From Achatina immaculata (lineage: Eukaryota; Mollusca; Gastropoda; Stylommatophora; Achatinidae), in the NCBI GenBank assembly GCA_009760885.1, contig CM019713.1, forward strand, positions 81,486,540 to 81,550,539: DNA of 64,000 nucleotides, written 5' to 3'. Every line of letters begins with the position of its first letter. Within the stretch, counting starts at the first letter, position 1. This document shows, one piece after another, positions 46,451 to 57,412 of this stretch. The position numbers and the translations under genes were made by a program. Below the pieces are notes generated by a model. That model had not been told where the DNA came from. It worked only from the letters and a program-made list of their open reading frames with translations, and ran no database searches.

Positions 46451-46725
46451 GGAAAGTAAGAATAGTAGAGACAGGCTCTGATCTCCGTGCCACTCAGTTC
46501 AGTGGTTTAGAAGTATGAACCACTCGTAGTTCAAATTAGGCAAAGGTCATAGGTCAGTGAGAGGTCCAACTTCAAGAGCCTGAAGGGGCACAACTGTTTT
46601 GGGGGGTCGAGTTGAGGATAGAATCTAAAGGAACTTTTTAAAATGTTTTTTTAAACTTGCATAAAGATGAGAAACAAAAGTGATAATTCTGAAGTAAAGC
46701 CGAACTAAGCGTTTTAATTAACTTT

Positions 46726-47437
46726 GTCATCATCATCATCATCATCATCATCATCAGGTGCCGTGCCGACTGGCGTTGGCTATTATGCTTCTCCAGAGTA
46801 CCCGATCCTTCATGCAGGCCATCAGTTCAGTTGGTGATCTCCTCTCACACCATCCCGTCAGACTGTCCAGTATCATTTCTCTTGGTCTTCCTCTTGATCT
46901 TATTCCTTCTATTTTTCCTGTTGTTATAATATTTTCAATGCCCACTCTTCTCATTGCATGTCCTATGAAAGTACATTGTCTCTCTCTTATCTTTCTGACA
47001 AGGTTTTTTGTCTCTCCAGCTCTTCTCCTACATTCTTCATTAGTTATTTTTGCTGTCCAGGGGATTCGCAACATTCTTCTAATAAACCACATTTCTGCTG
47101 CTTCCAATGATTTTTGTGCAGACTTGCCTATTGCCCATGATTCACTTCCATATAACAAGATAGGTTCAATATAGCATTTTAGGACTCGTTTTCTAACATT
47201 CATTGATAAAGATGTGTTAGCTAATATGTTTCTCATTCTCTGAAATGCAGTCTTTGCTTGGCCTATTCTGTTCCTAATTTCTGTTTTGCATTTCCCATCT
47301 GAAGTTATTACTGCTCCAAGGTATTTGAATTTCTGCACCTGCTTTAGAATGGTTCCGTTTAATTTTATACTGCATGTTGGTGGATTCTGTTTCTTATATA
47401 TAACCATAGTCTCTGTCTTTTTGATGTTCAAAGTAAG
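46726..47437 (-). mobile_element. LINE-B copy (minus), (GAT)n tail
   Basis: A 225-codon minus-strand ORF: NIKKTETMVIYKKQNPPTCS, FKYLGAVITSDGKCKTEIRN, LKCYIEPILLYGSESWAIG, MWFIRRMLRIPWTAKITNEE and GIRSRGRPREMILDSLTGW. Intact over this length. It is truncated at 47437; TTCAAAGTAAG is repeated at the break. The ATC run at 46729-46757 is the tail. Confidence 0.95.
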
Positions 47438-48085
47438 TTCAAAGTCAGGTCTTTTAAAAAAGTGGGTTTTTTGGGGGGTGTTTTTTTTGGTTTCTGTTTA
47501 ACAAATTTTGAAGAAAACAAATTATAATTTCAGTCACATTAATTATTTTTTTCATAATAATTTCGGGAGTAAAAAAAAACAAAACGAAAAGCCTTGCAGG
47601 CCGCATGCTTCCCAGTAGCCGCCAGTTGCCCATCCTTGTTATAGAACACACATTTATTTTAAAAATTTTATTTCATCATTTTTACTCTTTTGAATACTTG
47701 TCTCATGCTTTAGTATTCTTTTTTTTTCATTGTATTGCAGACACCTGCTGGTGATGTGTAGTGAAACATGTGTGTAGACAACAACCCTGATTTAAAATAA
47801 TGGCTCTGGTCCATCATCACCAGGACCACTGCGAGCCCTAACCTTGTAGCTAGCCTGAGCCTGCTTCTAGGGGCACCAACAGGGATATGGTGGCACGGTA
47901 CTTGAATTTCTATCCTGAATTACTGGTTTTACCAGCACAGAATAACCAATGAAAGTCTACTTTTGATGCAGCACGCAGATATGATAGACTTGACGCGAGG
48001 ATGAAAAACCAAAACTACTTTGTTCCAGGAATATCTAACAAAAGAGTTAAGAGTCAAAAAATCGTTTGTACAGCTAAACAGCAGA
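47438..48085. other. Intronic stretch, nothing recognised
   Basis: T- and G-rich runs at 47458-47495; mixed sequence after that. Confidence 0.4.
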
Positions 48086-48215
48086 AAGAACCATCGGGGC
48101 ATAAACGGTTAACGTTAACAGCCAAAAGAACAATCGGGGCATAAATGGTTAACATTAACAGCGAAAAGAACAATCTTGGCATAAACGGTTAAAGTTAACA
48201 GCAAAAAAAAAAAGA
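48086..48215. repeat. 40-bp tandem repeat, 3 units
   Basis: GGCATAAACGGTTAACGTTA plus ACAGCCAAAAGAACAATCGG, three imperfect units. Confidence 0.88.
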
Positions 48216-48309
48216 GAATTAAGCAAACATAGTCCCTTGTAATCTTGGCAGGTGGCCAAGCTAGCTGGAGGTTTATCATAGCGAATCTTAAATGAGGCAG
48301 ACATAGGCT

Positions 48310-48650
48310 AATGATATATGACAGGTTTTACAAATTCCTTTCACGCATTAAACAGACTATATCAAGATTTATAGATTCGTTTCACGCAATAAACAGATTA
48401 TGTCAAGTTTTACAAATTCCTTTCATGCATTAAACAGACTATATCAAGATTTATAGATTCGTTTCACGCAATAAAACAGATTATGTCAAGTTTTACAAAT
48501 TCCTTTCATGCAATACACAGATTATGTCAATTTGTGCACATTCGTTTCATTCCATATACGGATTAAGTCAAGTTTTATCGATTCGTTTCACGCAATAAAC
48601 AGATTATGTCAAGTTTTATAGATTCGGTTCATGCAATAAACAGATGATCG
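48310..48650. repeat. About 41-bp tandem repeat, 8 units
   Basis: Units contain CAAGTTTTACAAATTCCTTT and CATGCAATAAACAGATTATG; TTTATAGATTCGTTTCACG forms alternate. Located about 120 bp downstream of the donor of the first visible Iroquois exon. Confidence 0.9.
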
Positions 48651-48769
48651 CATTTGTGTTTTGTTAATTTTGAGAAACAATAGATTAGTTCAGTTTCCAA
48701 AATATGCTATTGAGTGAATAGGAATATTCACTTAAATTAGTTGTATTATTAAAACTTGGTTCGTCTTAC

Positions 48770-48876
48770 CTGGAATAAGTGAGCAATCCAGGTGGGTACT
48801 GGCAGGAACAGACGGTTTGTCCCGTGTGTGGGTTGACTAGACTTCGACCGTTCTCACAGCACGGACTCGACATTCT
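48770..48876 (-). CDS. Irx: Iroquois homeobox protein, N-terminal coding exon (partial)
   Basis: The exon encodes RMSSPCCENGRSLVNPHTG followed by QTVCSCQYPPGLLTYS. The paired cysteines and the HTGQTVCSCQY block match the conserved N-terminal region of Iroquois proteins. The donor is CAG|GTAAGA at 48769, leaving phase 2 (AG), which joins the first A of the next exon to give Arg. An acceptor CAG fits at 48879-48877, after a pyrimidine-rich stretch. The frame stays open further upstream (to 48960), so an earlier acceptor, for example the CCTAG near 48921, or transcription from this exon is possible. The ATG at 48873 is probably internal, because family members carry a short upstream N-terminus. 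Confidence 0.88.
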
Positions 48877-49016
48877 CTGCTTCAAGGAGATGAGGGGAGT
48901 ATACCGAGGACAGCAGCTAGGGTGGAGGATGGATACATGTTGAGTGATACAGGAATACATGAATAAACGATAATATTTGATGCATTATGAACACACAAAC
49001 ACACATATATACTGTG

Positions 49017-49312
49017 GCGGCCTGGTTAACCGGGTGGTTAGGCGCTCGGTTGACTAATTCGGTGGTACCAGGTTCAGTCCCAGAAGTGGGATTTTTTTCT
49101 TGTACACACCCAAAAGGCCCCTGGGTTTGACCCAGTCTCTAAAAACGGGTACCAGAGAAATCTGGGAAGATAAAGCGGCCAGGCGTGATACTGAGCACAT
49201 CAGACTTTCATGTGCCGAAGGTCATGGAAAATACGGGGCTTAAACCGTATTCCCCAATATGCCTTAATGGCATGGAAGCGGGAGTTTTATCTTTTACCTT
49301 TAACCTATATAT
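49017..49312 (+). mobile_element. SINE-S2 copy
   Basis: The head GGCCTGGTTAACCGGGTGG continues TTAGGCGCTCGG, with GGTTCAGTCCC as B-box-like segment and the core CCCAGTCTCTAAAAACGGGT. The body matches 36975-37300. The tail is TTTTACCTTTAACC. Confidence 0.92.
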
Positions 49313-49319
49313 TGTAATT

Positions 49320-49625
49320 GTACTATCTCCCTGTATCTGTGACCTGGTGTTCTTTGCAGCCGATGCTGTAGAGATGTTGAGGCACAGCATCGTATCAGCG
49401 TGGGAGCGGGTTATGGCGGCTATTTCTTCAGTCCCGTAGTACAGCTAAAAAGCAGGGGGGAGGGGTGTGCAATGCTTCTTTAGCAGACTCCACCACCATG
49501 GGGACTATGGCGATCCGTGCCCCGTTAGTCAGCCTAGGCCTGTTACTGGGGGTACCACAGAGAGGTAGGACAGGGTCTTGGTCAGCTATGGGTCGCTGGG
49601 TGCCTCATCAGACAGCGTCTTCACG
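49320..49625 (+). mobile_element. Rep-K copy C
   Basis: TTTGCAGCCGATGCTGTAGA, GATGTTGAGGCACAGCATCG, GGTTATGGCGGCTATTTCTT, CAATGCTTCTTTAGCAGACT, CCACCACCATGGGGACTATG and GACAGGGTCTTGGTCAGCTA. No array, but the end CAGACAGCGTCTTCACGCCC is present. Confidence 0.9.
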
Positions 49626-49815
49626 CCCATATATATATGTGTGTTTGTGCGCGCGCGCGTGTGTGTGTGTGTGTTAACTGAATAAAAATCTTTTGGACAT
49701 ACGAACAAGCACACGCGTAGATATCCAGTTCTACAGCGGCAAAGAGAGGGAAAGAGAGGCAGAGAGACAGAGAGAGAGAGAGACAAAGAGAGACAGAGAG
49801 AAAGAGACAGTGCTA
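49626..49815. repeat. TG and GA microsatellites
   Basis: TG/CG run at 49633-49673 and GA-rich run at 49740-49810. Confidence 0.9.
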
Positions 49816-49864
49816 AAACGTTTGTGAAGTTACAATGTAGTGTAATATCTTCCTACTAATTTGT

Positions 49865-50215
49865 ATGTGCAATGGGACGAAGACGATCTCCTCTTTGGCG
49901 ACCAGCGACCCGTTGCTACCATGCTAGCGTCAGGGTTAGCGAACCATAGCTGAACAAGACCCTGTCCCACCTCTCCGTTGGTACCCCCAGTAACAGGCCT
50001 AGCCTGGCGAACGGAACAGGGATCACTATAGTCCCCAAGGTGGTGGAGTCTGCTAAAGAAGTATTGCACACCCCTTGCATGTTAGCTCCGTTGAAAAAAA
50101 AAACTGAACCAAAAAAAAAAAAAAAATAGCTGCCATCACCAGCTCCAAAGCAGACGCGATATTGGACCTCAACATCTTCATCGCATCAGCTGTGAAGAGC
50201 ACTGGTCACCAGTTC
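49865..50215 (-). mobile_element. Rep-K copy D (minus)
   Basis: Plus-strand text is the reverse complement of the other copies (GTCCCACCTCTCCGTTGGTA, TGGAGTCTGCTAAAGAAGTA). A single 34-bp unit (CTAGCGTCAGGGTTAGCG) lies at its 3' side. Its 5' side borders the GAA run that follows, which is TTC in element orientation. Poly-A runs interrupt the core at 50095-50128. Confidence 0.9.
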
Positions 50216-50455
50216 CAAGAAGAAGAAGAAGAATATGAAGAAGAAGAAGAAGAGGAGGAAGAAGGAGAGGAAGAAGAAGAAGAAGACCAAGAAGAAGAAG
50301 AAGAAGAATATGAAGAAGAAGAAGAAGAGGAGGAAGAAGGAGAGGAAGAAGAAGAAGAAGAGGAAGAAGAAGAGGAGGAAGAAGAAGAAGAAGAACAGGA
50401 GGAAGAAGAAGAAGAAGACCAAGAAGAAGAAGAAGAAGAAGAAGAATTGCAACAA
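50216..50455. repeat. (GAA)n purine tract
   Basis: GAAGAAGAA with GAGGAGGAA, AATATG and GACCAA interruptions; the same internal block recurs at a spacing of about 81 bp. Confidence 0.95.
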
Positions 50456-51164
50456 AGTTATTGTTTTAAGCAACCCTGTCTCCTTCTTCACATACCTGTC
50501 AATGCCAACGAGGCCAACCGAGTTCTTGATGAAGTTCTGCTGTTTGTTTTCTTTAGAAGGAAAATTACATTTCATGTTCTTCACAGCCTATACGTTGCCA
50601 CATATCAAACAATAACTTCCGAACAAAAACTCTGGAATATAACACACAAGGAACAAGAACTAGAAACAGGCTAGACTACATTTTTCGCCTCAACTGTTAG
50701 AGAAGGTTTATCACTGCAAACCTCAAAGTTAGAAAAAAAAAATAAAATAAAAACAAAGGAAACCGATAAAATGGTTTGCGGCCAATGCTATTTTCAGACA
50801 ACGTTAGTTTAAAAAAAAAAGGTTAAAAACTACAACCAATAAATAAATACATTGATTGGGCACAATAAATATGGTGGGCTGTAACTGGCTTCCGCCAACA
50901 GCTGAAGTTCTGGCTCTCTGCGGCTTGTACAAGACAGGTAACTCTTCAGTGTTGGAGAGACCGATTTTCTCCCTTACTTTTTGATGTCGTAACAACCCCT
51001 GGTGCATTAGAATACAAATTTGTGTTGATTTTGCGATAGATCGATCCCCTGTGTTCTAGTAATCGTAGCGACGCCCACTCAACCGGAAATTGCTGATAAC
51101 CAGGAGTAGTCGACCATGTAGTATTAAAATATTCGAATACGAACAGAAAAGGGGGGGGGGGCGG
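50456..51164. other. Stretch with nothing recognised
   Basis: The reading frame through the GAA tract extends to 50674, but its sequence is unfamiliar and I do not consider it coding. Confidence 0.4.
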
Positions 51165-51167
51165 TAA

Positions 51168-51438
51168 TTGTTAGAAACTTTTAGTGAAATGACTCAACTT
51201 TTTGGACACATTAAACGCCATAATAAACTAGAGAAAACCGTCTTGGAAGGGTACATAATGGGGAAAAGAAAGAGAGGAAGACCAAGGCGAAGATGGCTGC
51301 AAGACATCGTTGATGATCTGCAAATGGATGCATCAGCGGCAGGCCATCTTGCTCACAACCGAGAGGCATACAGGAGAGCTGTTATGGAGGCAAAGTTCCG
51401 CAAGGGACATGCAAATGAAAGAATGAATGAATGAATGA
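51168..51438 (+). mobile_element. LINE-C 3' end with (GAAT)n tail
   Basis: An intact 88-codon frame: FGHIKRHNKLEKTVLEGYIM, GKRKRGRPRRRWLQDIVDDL, QMDASAAGHLAHNREAYRRA and VMEAKFRKGHANERMNE. The least damaged end of this family in the window. Confidence 0.95.
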
Positions 51439-51465
51439 CTAACAATTCTTACTTAAACTACAGAT

Positions 51466-51714
51466 GTTTTAGAAATATCTCGACGGACGCCAAAAAAAAG
51501 CACTTCTTTCAAACAATATACACTCCGATTCTGTGCTGTCTATGCCAAACATGGACACTCAGCAAATACCATGACAGAGCATGTGAGATGAACTGTTTCA
51601 GAAAAAATGGTAAACAAGACAAGAAGGGTTCAAGTGCGACACGAAATAACCTGGCAAATGTTGGGGACAACACCTGTCACGGACTACACTGAGAATTAGT
51701 GCTAAGTTTTTCGG
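51466..51714 (+). mobile_element. LINE-H fragment, left part
   Basis: Encodes DAKKKHFFQTIYTPILCCLC then QTWTLSKYHDRACEMNCFRK, the LLYGCQTWT-type block of a LINE C-terminus. It breaks at a GGGCACT next to the TTC end of Rep-Y. Related sequence resumes at 52134. Confidence 0.75.
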
Positions 51715-52115
51715 GCACTTCTTCTTCTTCTTCGTTCGCTTCTACAACCAAGACCGCCCCGTGATCCTACTGAATTTACTCTTGTGGTTCTCGATAGGCC
51801 ACGTGGTCCCCCTGTGATCTGCGAAAGGACCATACGAGATCCCCGAGAGGACCACAAGAGGTTCAAAGTATCGCAGGGCTTGAGCCTGTATTCTTGGTGG
51901 GTCTCAGAAGCGGGAATGCGTGACACCGTGGCTTTCGTTGCACCAGTTTAGTCTAGAGTTGGACATTCACACCGGAAAACCTCGACGTGTTTTGGGATAC
52001 CCGTGTATCCCTGCCGGGTGAGAGGTGGTTGCCCATCCAGCCTAGAGTTGGACTTTCTCACCAGAAAACCTCGACGTGGTTTGGATATCAGTATATTCCC
52101 GCCGGGTGAGAGGTA
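51715..52115 (-). mobile_element. Rep-Y copy (minus)
   Basis: In element orientation: two 87-bp units (ACCTCTCACCCG...GAGAAAGTCCAAC), GGTGCAACGAAAGCCACGGT, AATACAGGCTCAAGCCCTGC, TAAATTCAGTAGGATCACGG and GAAGCGAACGAAGAAGAAG. It looks inserted into LINE-H. Confidence 0.8.
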
Positions 52116-52133
52116 GTTTTAGAAATATCTCGA

Positions 52134-52350
52134 TGCCCAGTTCGATGCCCAGTTCGGGCATTCGATGCGCGTGAATCCAGAATAACCATCAGCACGCCCG
52201 TACAACTCTAAAATATCCGGATATAGAGCGCGAGGACGATCAAGAAGAAGGTGGATAGATGGGGTGAAAGACACACTGAGGAAACACAACATGACAGCTA
52301 ACAGCTACCCAGGCCTCTCACCTTACGCGGCATAGACGCCTGAAACTCCC
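52134..52350 (+). mobile_element. LINE-H fragment, right part
   Basis: In broken frames: RARGRSRRRWIDGVKDTLRK then HNMTANSYPGLS, a typical LINE C-terminal ending. It fits downstream of 51466-51714. Confidence 0.65.
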
Positions 52351-52429
52351 TGGGACGCTAATGACATGAGACTGATATGAACTTAAACTGTCACGTGGGT
52401 ACACATGGATGTTCTGCCTATGTGGAACT

Positions 52430-52745
52430 GAAAGCTTAGTGTTCTTTGCGGATGGTGCAGTGAGGATGTCGCTTTGGGAGTGGTTGGAAGCGGCTGTTCT
52501 TACAGACACGGGGTGCAGTTTACACAAAGTATAGATGTGTACGGCTTCTTTATCAGATACACCACCCTGGGGACTATGATGATACCTGGCAAGTTAACCA
52601 GATTGAGGTTGATACTGGAAACGCCAACGGAGAGGAGGTGGGTTCGCCAACCCTGGTGCAAAAAGTCAAGTATGGGTCGCAGATCGCCGAGTATCCATGC
52701 CCAGTTTCGACAAATAAGACACTTGTAGAGAAAACTGGGGCAGAC
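52430..52745 (+). mobile_element. Rep-K copy E, most diverged
   Basis: AGTGTTCTTTGCGGATGGTG, GTACGGCTTCTTTATCAGAT, ACACCACCCTGGGGACTATG and TTCGCCAACCCTGGTGCAAA align with the other copies in order. Confidence 0.75.
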
Positions 52746-53545
52746 TAGACAACATTCAGGAATGGGACGCATATCCAGACTACGCACACACAAAAAAGCA
52801 CAACGCCCATCGAGATTACACATAGACGTGGGACGTCTATCTATACTCAACAAAGAAGTGGGACGAGTGCTGAGAATACGCCGAAGAACAGGGACACGGA
52901 TCATAAAGACATATGGAAGAAATGACACAGAAAACAACATTGTACAGAATATAAAGAAAGCCTTCTAAATGTGTATTGAAGATATCAAGAAGTTTAATAC
53001 AACATTAATATTTTACATAATAATAGCTCATGACAGCTTAGCTGATAGAAAATGACGAAGGTGACGACAGCTGTATAAGATAGCACGAACACTGTCAAGA
53101 AATGGACAGGAAGTGGTCAAGTGCACTGTGAAAACAAGCAGTAACGAAATCCGGAAATCTGTTTCAGCCAACTTTCCATCGAGAGATGGGCACAAGATGA
53201 TGATGATGATGAATAATTAACTGTGATGAAGAAGGCTGTCAGTAACTCAAAAGCCGACCTGTTTGGATCAGGGCGGGCGAACTAAAGCTGATCAAGACCT
53301 TATTCTACATCCCAGTGGTACTGCTGGAAACAGACAATAGTTTGGTCACATGAGGAGGGACAGCAGTGTGATTCCCTAAAATACTTTCAACCGAAGTCGG
53401 ACGTGTTGGGCCGCACGGTGAAAAAGCCAAAATAAAGCAACTAACGCCCTACTGAGGGCCAACTCCAAAGATAAAGAATAAGAAGAAAAGATTTAACAGA
53501 CTTTACACTGCAGGAAGGGTCTATAGAGAACAAGATACCAGTTCG
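52746..53545. other. Stretch with nothing recognised
   Basis: Short GAT run at 53195-53208. No gene recognised. Confidence 0.4.
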
Positions 53546-53700
53546 CGTATCACGTGGGTGCTACAGTGGAATGTACGCTGACACTATTGGCTAGTCGGCT
53601 GCTCATTCTACCGGAGGTTGTGGTTAGAGTCTTAGGTATTATCTTGTTATTTTTCTTTCTCTTGCATCTAAAACTGATTTGTCTACTTTTTTTTTTTTAT
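53546..53700 (+). mobile_element. SINE-S5 copy, diverged head
   Basis: GGCTAGTCGGCTGCTCATTC, ACCGGAGGTTGTGGTTAGAG and a T-rich body (TTGTTATTTTTCTTTCTC, TTGTCTAC, T run) parallel the element at 55830-55960. Confidence 0.6.
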
Positions 53701-53787
53701 CGATGGCAAACCTTACAACACAGAGCTCTGTCACTGCACTGTGCAAAAATTCTTGTTTCCTATTTGAAAAATTTATGTCTGAAAAAT

Positions 53788-53927
53788 ATTCTTCTTCTTC
53801 TTCTTCTTCTTTTTCTTCTTCTTCATCTTCTCCTCCTCTTCTTCTTCTTCTTCTTCTTCTTTCTTCTTCTTCTTCTTCTTCTTCTTCTTCTTCTTCTTCT
53901 TCTTCTTCTTCTTCTTCTTCTTCTCCA
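53788..53927. repeat. (TTC)n tract
   Basis: About 45 TTC units; immediately precedes Rep-K copy F. Confidence 0.96.
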
Positions 53928-54272
53928 GTCTCCATGGAACTGTGGTGTGATGTTTTTCGCAGCCGATTTTGTGGATCTGTTGAAACACAACATTTCGTCG
54001 GGATTGGGGGTCGGGTTTAGGGAGCTTTTTTTTCAGTCCCTGAGTTCAGTTAAAAAGCAGGAGGTATGCAATACTTCTTTATCAGACTCCACTACGATTG
54101 GGACTAATGCGATTCCTGCCCCGTTGGCCAGTCTGGGTCTGTTATTGGGGGTATCACAAGACAGGTGGGATGGAGTCTTTACCAGTCATGGTTGGCTAGC
54201 GGCGACGCCACTATGTCAGCTGTCAGTCACTGGTTGGCACAACCGACAGCGTCTTCGTCTCCATAACTCTAT
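53928..54272 (+). mobile_element. Rep-K copy F
   Basis: TTTCGCAGCCGATTTTGTGG, CAATACTTCTTTATCAGACT, CCACTACGATTGGGACTAAT, CAGTCTGGGTCTGTTATTGG and the end CCGACAGCGTCTTCGTCTCC. One 34-bp-like unit only. Confidence 0.9.
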
Positions 54273-54885
54273 CTAGAAAGTGTTTACTTCTATCTAGAAA
54301 GTGTTTACTTCTATCTAGAAAGTGTTTACTTCTATCTAGAAAGTGTTTACTTCTATCTAGAAAGTGTTTACTTCTATCTAGAAACTGTTTAATTTTATCT
54401 AGAAACTGTTTAATTTTATCTAGACAGTGTTACTTCTATATATAAAGTATTTACTTTTATTTAGAAAGTGTTTACTTCTATATAGAAAGTATTTACTTTT
54501 ATTTAGAAAGTGTTTACTTCTATATAGAAAGTATTTACTTTTATTTAGAAAGTGTTTACTTCTATATAGAAAGTATTTACTTTTATTTAGAAAGTGTTTA
54601 CTTCTACGTAGAAAATGTTACTTCCGTCTAGTCCAAGTGTTTACTTCTTTACTTCTATCTAGAAAGTGTTTACTTCTATCTAGAAAATATTTTCCTCTAT
54701 CTAGAAAGTGTTTATTTCTATTTAGAAAGTGTTGTTTACTTCTATCTAGAAAGTGTTTACTTCTGTCTAGAAAGTGTTACTTTTATATAGAAAGCGTTTA
54801 CTTTTACTTAGAAAATGTTTAATTCTACGTAGAAAATGTTATTTCCATCAACGAAGCGTTACTTCTATCTAGAAAGTGTTACAGC
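54273..54885. repeat. 22-bp minisatellite, about 27 units
   Basis: Units of TCTATCTAGAAAGTGTTTAC plus TT; a block with TATATAGAAAGTATTTAC and TTATTTAGAAAGTG alternation lies at 54430-54600. It begins right at the end of Rep-K copy F. Confidence 0.94.
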
Positions 54886-55354
54886 TCTCAGAAAAACAAA
54901 CAAGTTTTATAACACGACTGAGCAATCATTGTATTAGACAACTTGTCGTCTCTGTAACCATATTAACATAATGAGATGTGGTACACCAACACAACAGAAC
55001 GTCATCAGGAAAGTAAATTCTCGTATTCTTGTTTGCAATACGGGACAGCAGTTATACGTGAAGTACATGACACTGTGGCTTGCATGCTGTACGAGCTGTT
55101 GAAGGTTAATTTTGATGTGATGAAGAACTGGGCGGTCTGGCTTGTCGGCCATCCGGCCACTTAGTCTCTCAGTTCTACCTTTGTCTTGCCAAGCGTTTTG
55201 CTGGTAGAAATGGAGCAGTGCTTGTTGAACTATTATCACTGTCATAATTGTCATCACCATGGTTACAGCACTCTAGACAAGTCCATATGAACTTGGAAAA
55301 CTTTCACCTTGATTATTTCCTCACTTATATCAAATGTTAGGCAGCAGAGCTTCT
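54886..55354. other. Stretch with nothing recognised
   Basis: No recognised feature. Confidence 0.4.
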
Positions 55355-55370
55355 TCTTCTTCTTCTTCTT

Positions 55371-55435
<65 letters not shown>

Positions 55436-55442
55436 TCTTCTT

Positions 55443-55491
<49 letters not shown>

Positions 55492-55492
55492 A

Positions 55493-55528
<36 letters not shown>

Positions 55529-55538
55529 TCTTCTTCTT

Positions 55539-55599
<61 letters not shown>

Positions 55600-55650
55600 G
55601 ATAACTACTTCTTCTTCTTCTACTTCTTCTTCTTCTTTTTCTTCTTCTAC
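55355..55650. repeat. (TAC/TTC)n trinucleotide array, about 295 bp
   Basis: Blocks of CTT alternate with long blocks of CTA; three CTT-CTA cycles. Confidence 0.97.
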
Positions 55651-55714
55651 ACGGTGGGGGACAGGAGGAATTTAAATATTGTTTATAAACAGGAAACGAC
55701 GAGCCTTTCGTACA

Positions 55715-55995
55715 GTAAAGTAAGAGAACACAGTTTTGTAGGATTATACCTGGGAAAAAAAATCGTAGACAAAGAACTGTTAGACGTGAGATAAAGAAAA
55801 ATCACAAGAGATTTACCCGGTATGAGTTAGTACGCTGTTCTCTCGTGGCTAGACGGCTGCTCGACCTACCGGAGTCCGTGGTTCGAATCCCAGGTAATTC
55901 TCTTGTGATTTTTTTTTCTCTCAGTCTAACAGTTCTTTGTCTACGATTTTTTTTTTCGAGGTCTAATCCTACAAAACTGTGTTCTTTTACTTTGA
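55715..55995. mobile_element. Fold-back element with about 105-bp arms around a tRNA-like SINE-S5 head
   Basis: The left arm (55715-55820) and the right arm (55890-55995) are inverted copies: AGAACACAGTTTTGTAGGAT, ATCGTAGACAAAGAACTGTT and AATCACAAGAGA occur in the left arm and as reverse complements on the right. The loop holds TGGCTAGACGGCTGCTCGAC and GTGGTTCGAATCCC, an A/B-box-like pair. Confidence 0.88.
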
Positions 55996-56074
55996 ATATT
56001 GCGGGAAGGAGCACACTATATTATATTTATATTAGATATTTTCAGAACTTGGTTGATTATTATGTCGTGGGGGC

Positions 56075-56098
56075 GGGGGGGGGGGGGGGGGGGAAGGG
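56075..56098. repeat. Poly-G run
   Basis: G-rich run of about 20 bases. Confidence 0.9.
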
Positions 56099-56224
56099 GT
56101 AAAAAGAGGAGAGGGCGGCGGCTCTGTTCACGGGGGCATCAAAATATTTGTGGCCCTGAAGTGAAGTATGACCCTTAAAAAAAAGATATGGGAAACATTG
56201 GTCTGCGGCGATGACCTAATAAAA

Positions 56225-56340
56225 AAGTCAGCAGCTGGGCTAATCTAGGATCAAAGTCAGCTGCTGGGCTAATCTAGGATCAAAGTCACCGGCTTGGCTA
56301 ATCTGGGATCAAAGTCAGCAGCTGGGCTAATCTAGAATCG
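56225..56340. repeat. 29-bp tandem repeat, 4 units
   Basis: GGGCTAATCTAGGATCAAAG plus TCAGCAGCT, four imperfect units. Confidence 0.9.
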
Positions 56341-57110
56341 AGATCTGCGGAGAGACATGACCGACAACTCCTACCTGTACCTAGTGATGGTGATCTCACA
56401 GTAAATGTCCCTTTTTCGTCTCTTCTTACAGTTTGAACTGTTTTGCCACAGGTGGAAAAGACAGCGAGTTTGTTCCTTAGGTTTAAAAAGAAAAAGTTTT
56501 TCTCACCTGGATCTTAACAGAAATAGTTGCTGATATTCAGGTAACTTACAACATATTACTTCCAATGTTAGACATATGGCCTTCTGTTTGCTTATAAAAA
56601 TAATAATAACATTTGCGTTAAATGTTATTCTAGAAGCGTTAGTTCTAAGCAGGATTGGCCTAATCGATACGAAACGTGATCTTGGACCTTCTTTGTGTGA
56701 TCGAATCCTGCCAGTCATCTCCAATTCATCAGGGTTATAATTGGTCTACGGAGTGCGTGCACTGTGTTGAGATGCTTCTTCACAGCTGGAGATCGCGGCG
56801 CTTATGGACTTGGAAGGATATTAACCCTTTAACCCTTGTACGTTTGAAGTATTAGTTTGTCAAAGGCGGGTTTTTTTGTTTGTCAGCTACGATGTCAGAG
56901 AAGTTTGCTTCAGAAGAGGTGAACTAGATAGCCATCTTTCTTCAAGAAATGGATGCTGGGATTGCCATAGTCTTCTTCTTCTTCTTCTTTAGTAGTTTGT
57001 ATCTACAATTATTTGTCTTGGGTAAATTTGACTTTTGTTTATAGCTCCTGTATAAAAGCGATGAAAATAGATGCGTGTGTGTTTTAGTTTTACACAAAAA
57101 ACAAAAAAAG
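56341..57110. other. Stretch with nothing recognised
   Basis: Mixed sequence; a CTT run at 56970-56988. Confidence 0.4.
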
Positions 57111-57412
57111 ATAGAAAGAGTGAGGAAATCGGGCAGAGACAAAGAATGATAGAAAGCAAGATGAGTTCATATAAATGAAGGACATACAAACAATCCAATA
57201 TTTCAGCAAAAGCCTTTTTTCAAGGATTTCATACAAAACCAACACGGCAGATAAAAACACGAAAAATGGATGAGAAATGTAGACTTGAGTCATTGACCTC
57301 TTAGTAAGAAAGTCCGGCACAGAATATGGGGTTGTTGTATGCCCTTCATTTATATGTACTCATCTTGCTTTCTGCCATTCTTGTTTCTGCCTACTTTCCT
57401 CACTCTTTCTAT
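57111..57412. mobile_element. Second fold-back element, arms about 75-100 bp
   Basis: ATAGAAAGAGTGAGGAAA (57111) pairs with TTTCCTCACTCTTTCTAT (57395-57412). AGAAAGCAAGATGAGTTCAT and ATAAATGAAGGACATAC pair with the reverse complement near 57338-57372. Similarity fades toward 57210/57313. The loop (57211-57312) resembles part of 59640-59740. Confidence 0.85.

Noticed and set aside
50162..50674. Glu-rich 170-codon ORF
   Set aside because: Most of it is the (GAA)n tract next to Rep-K copy D; the remainder is unfamiliar.
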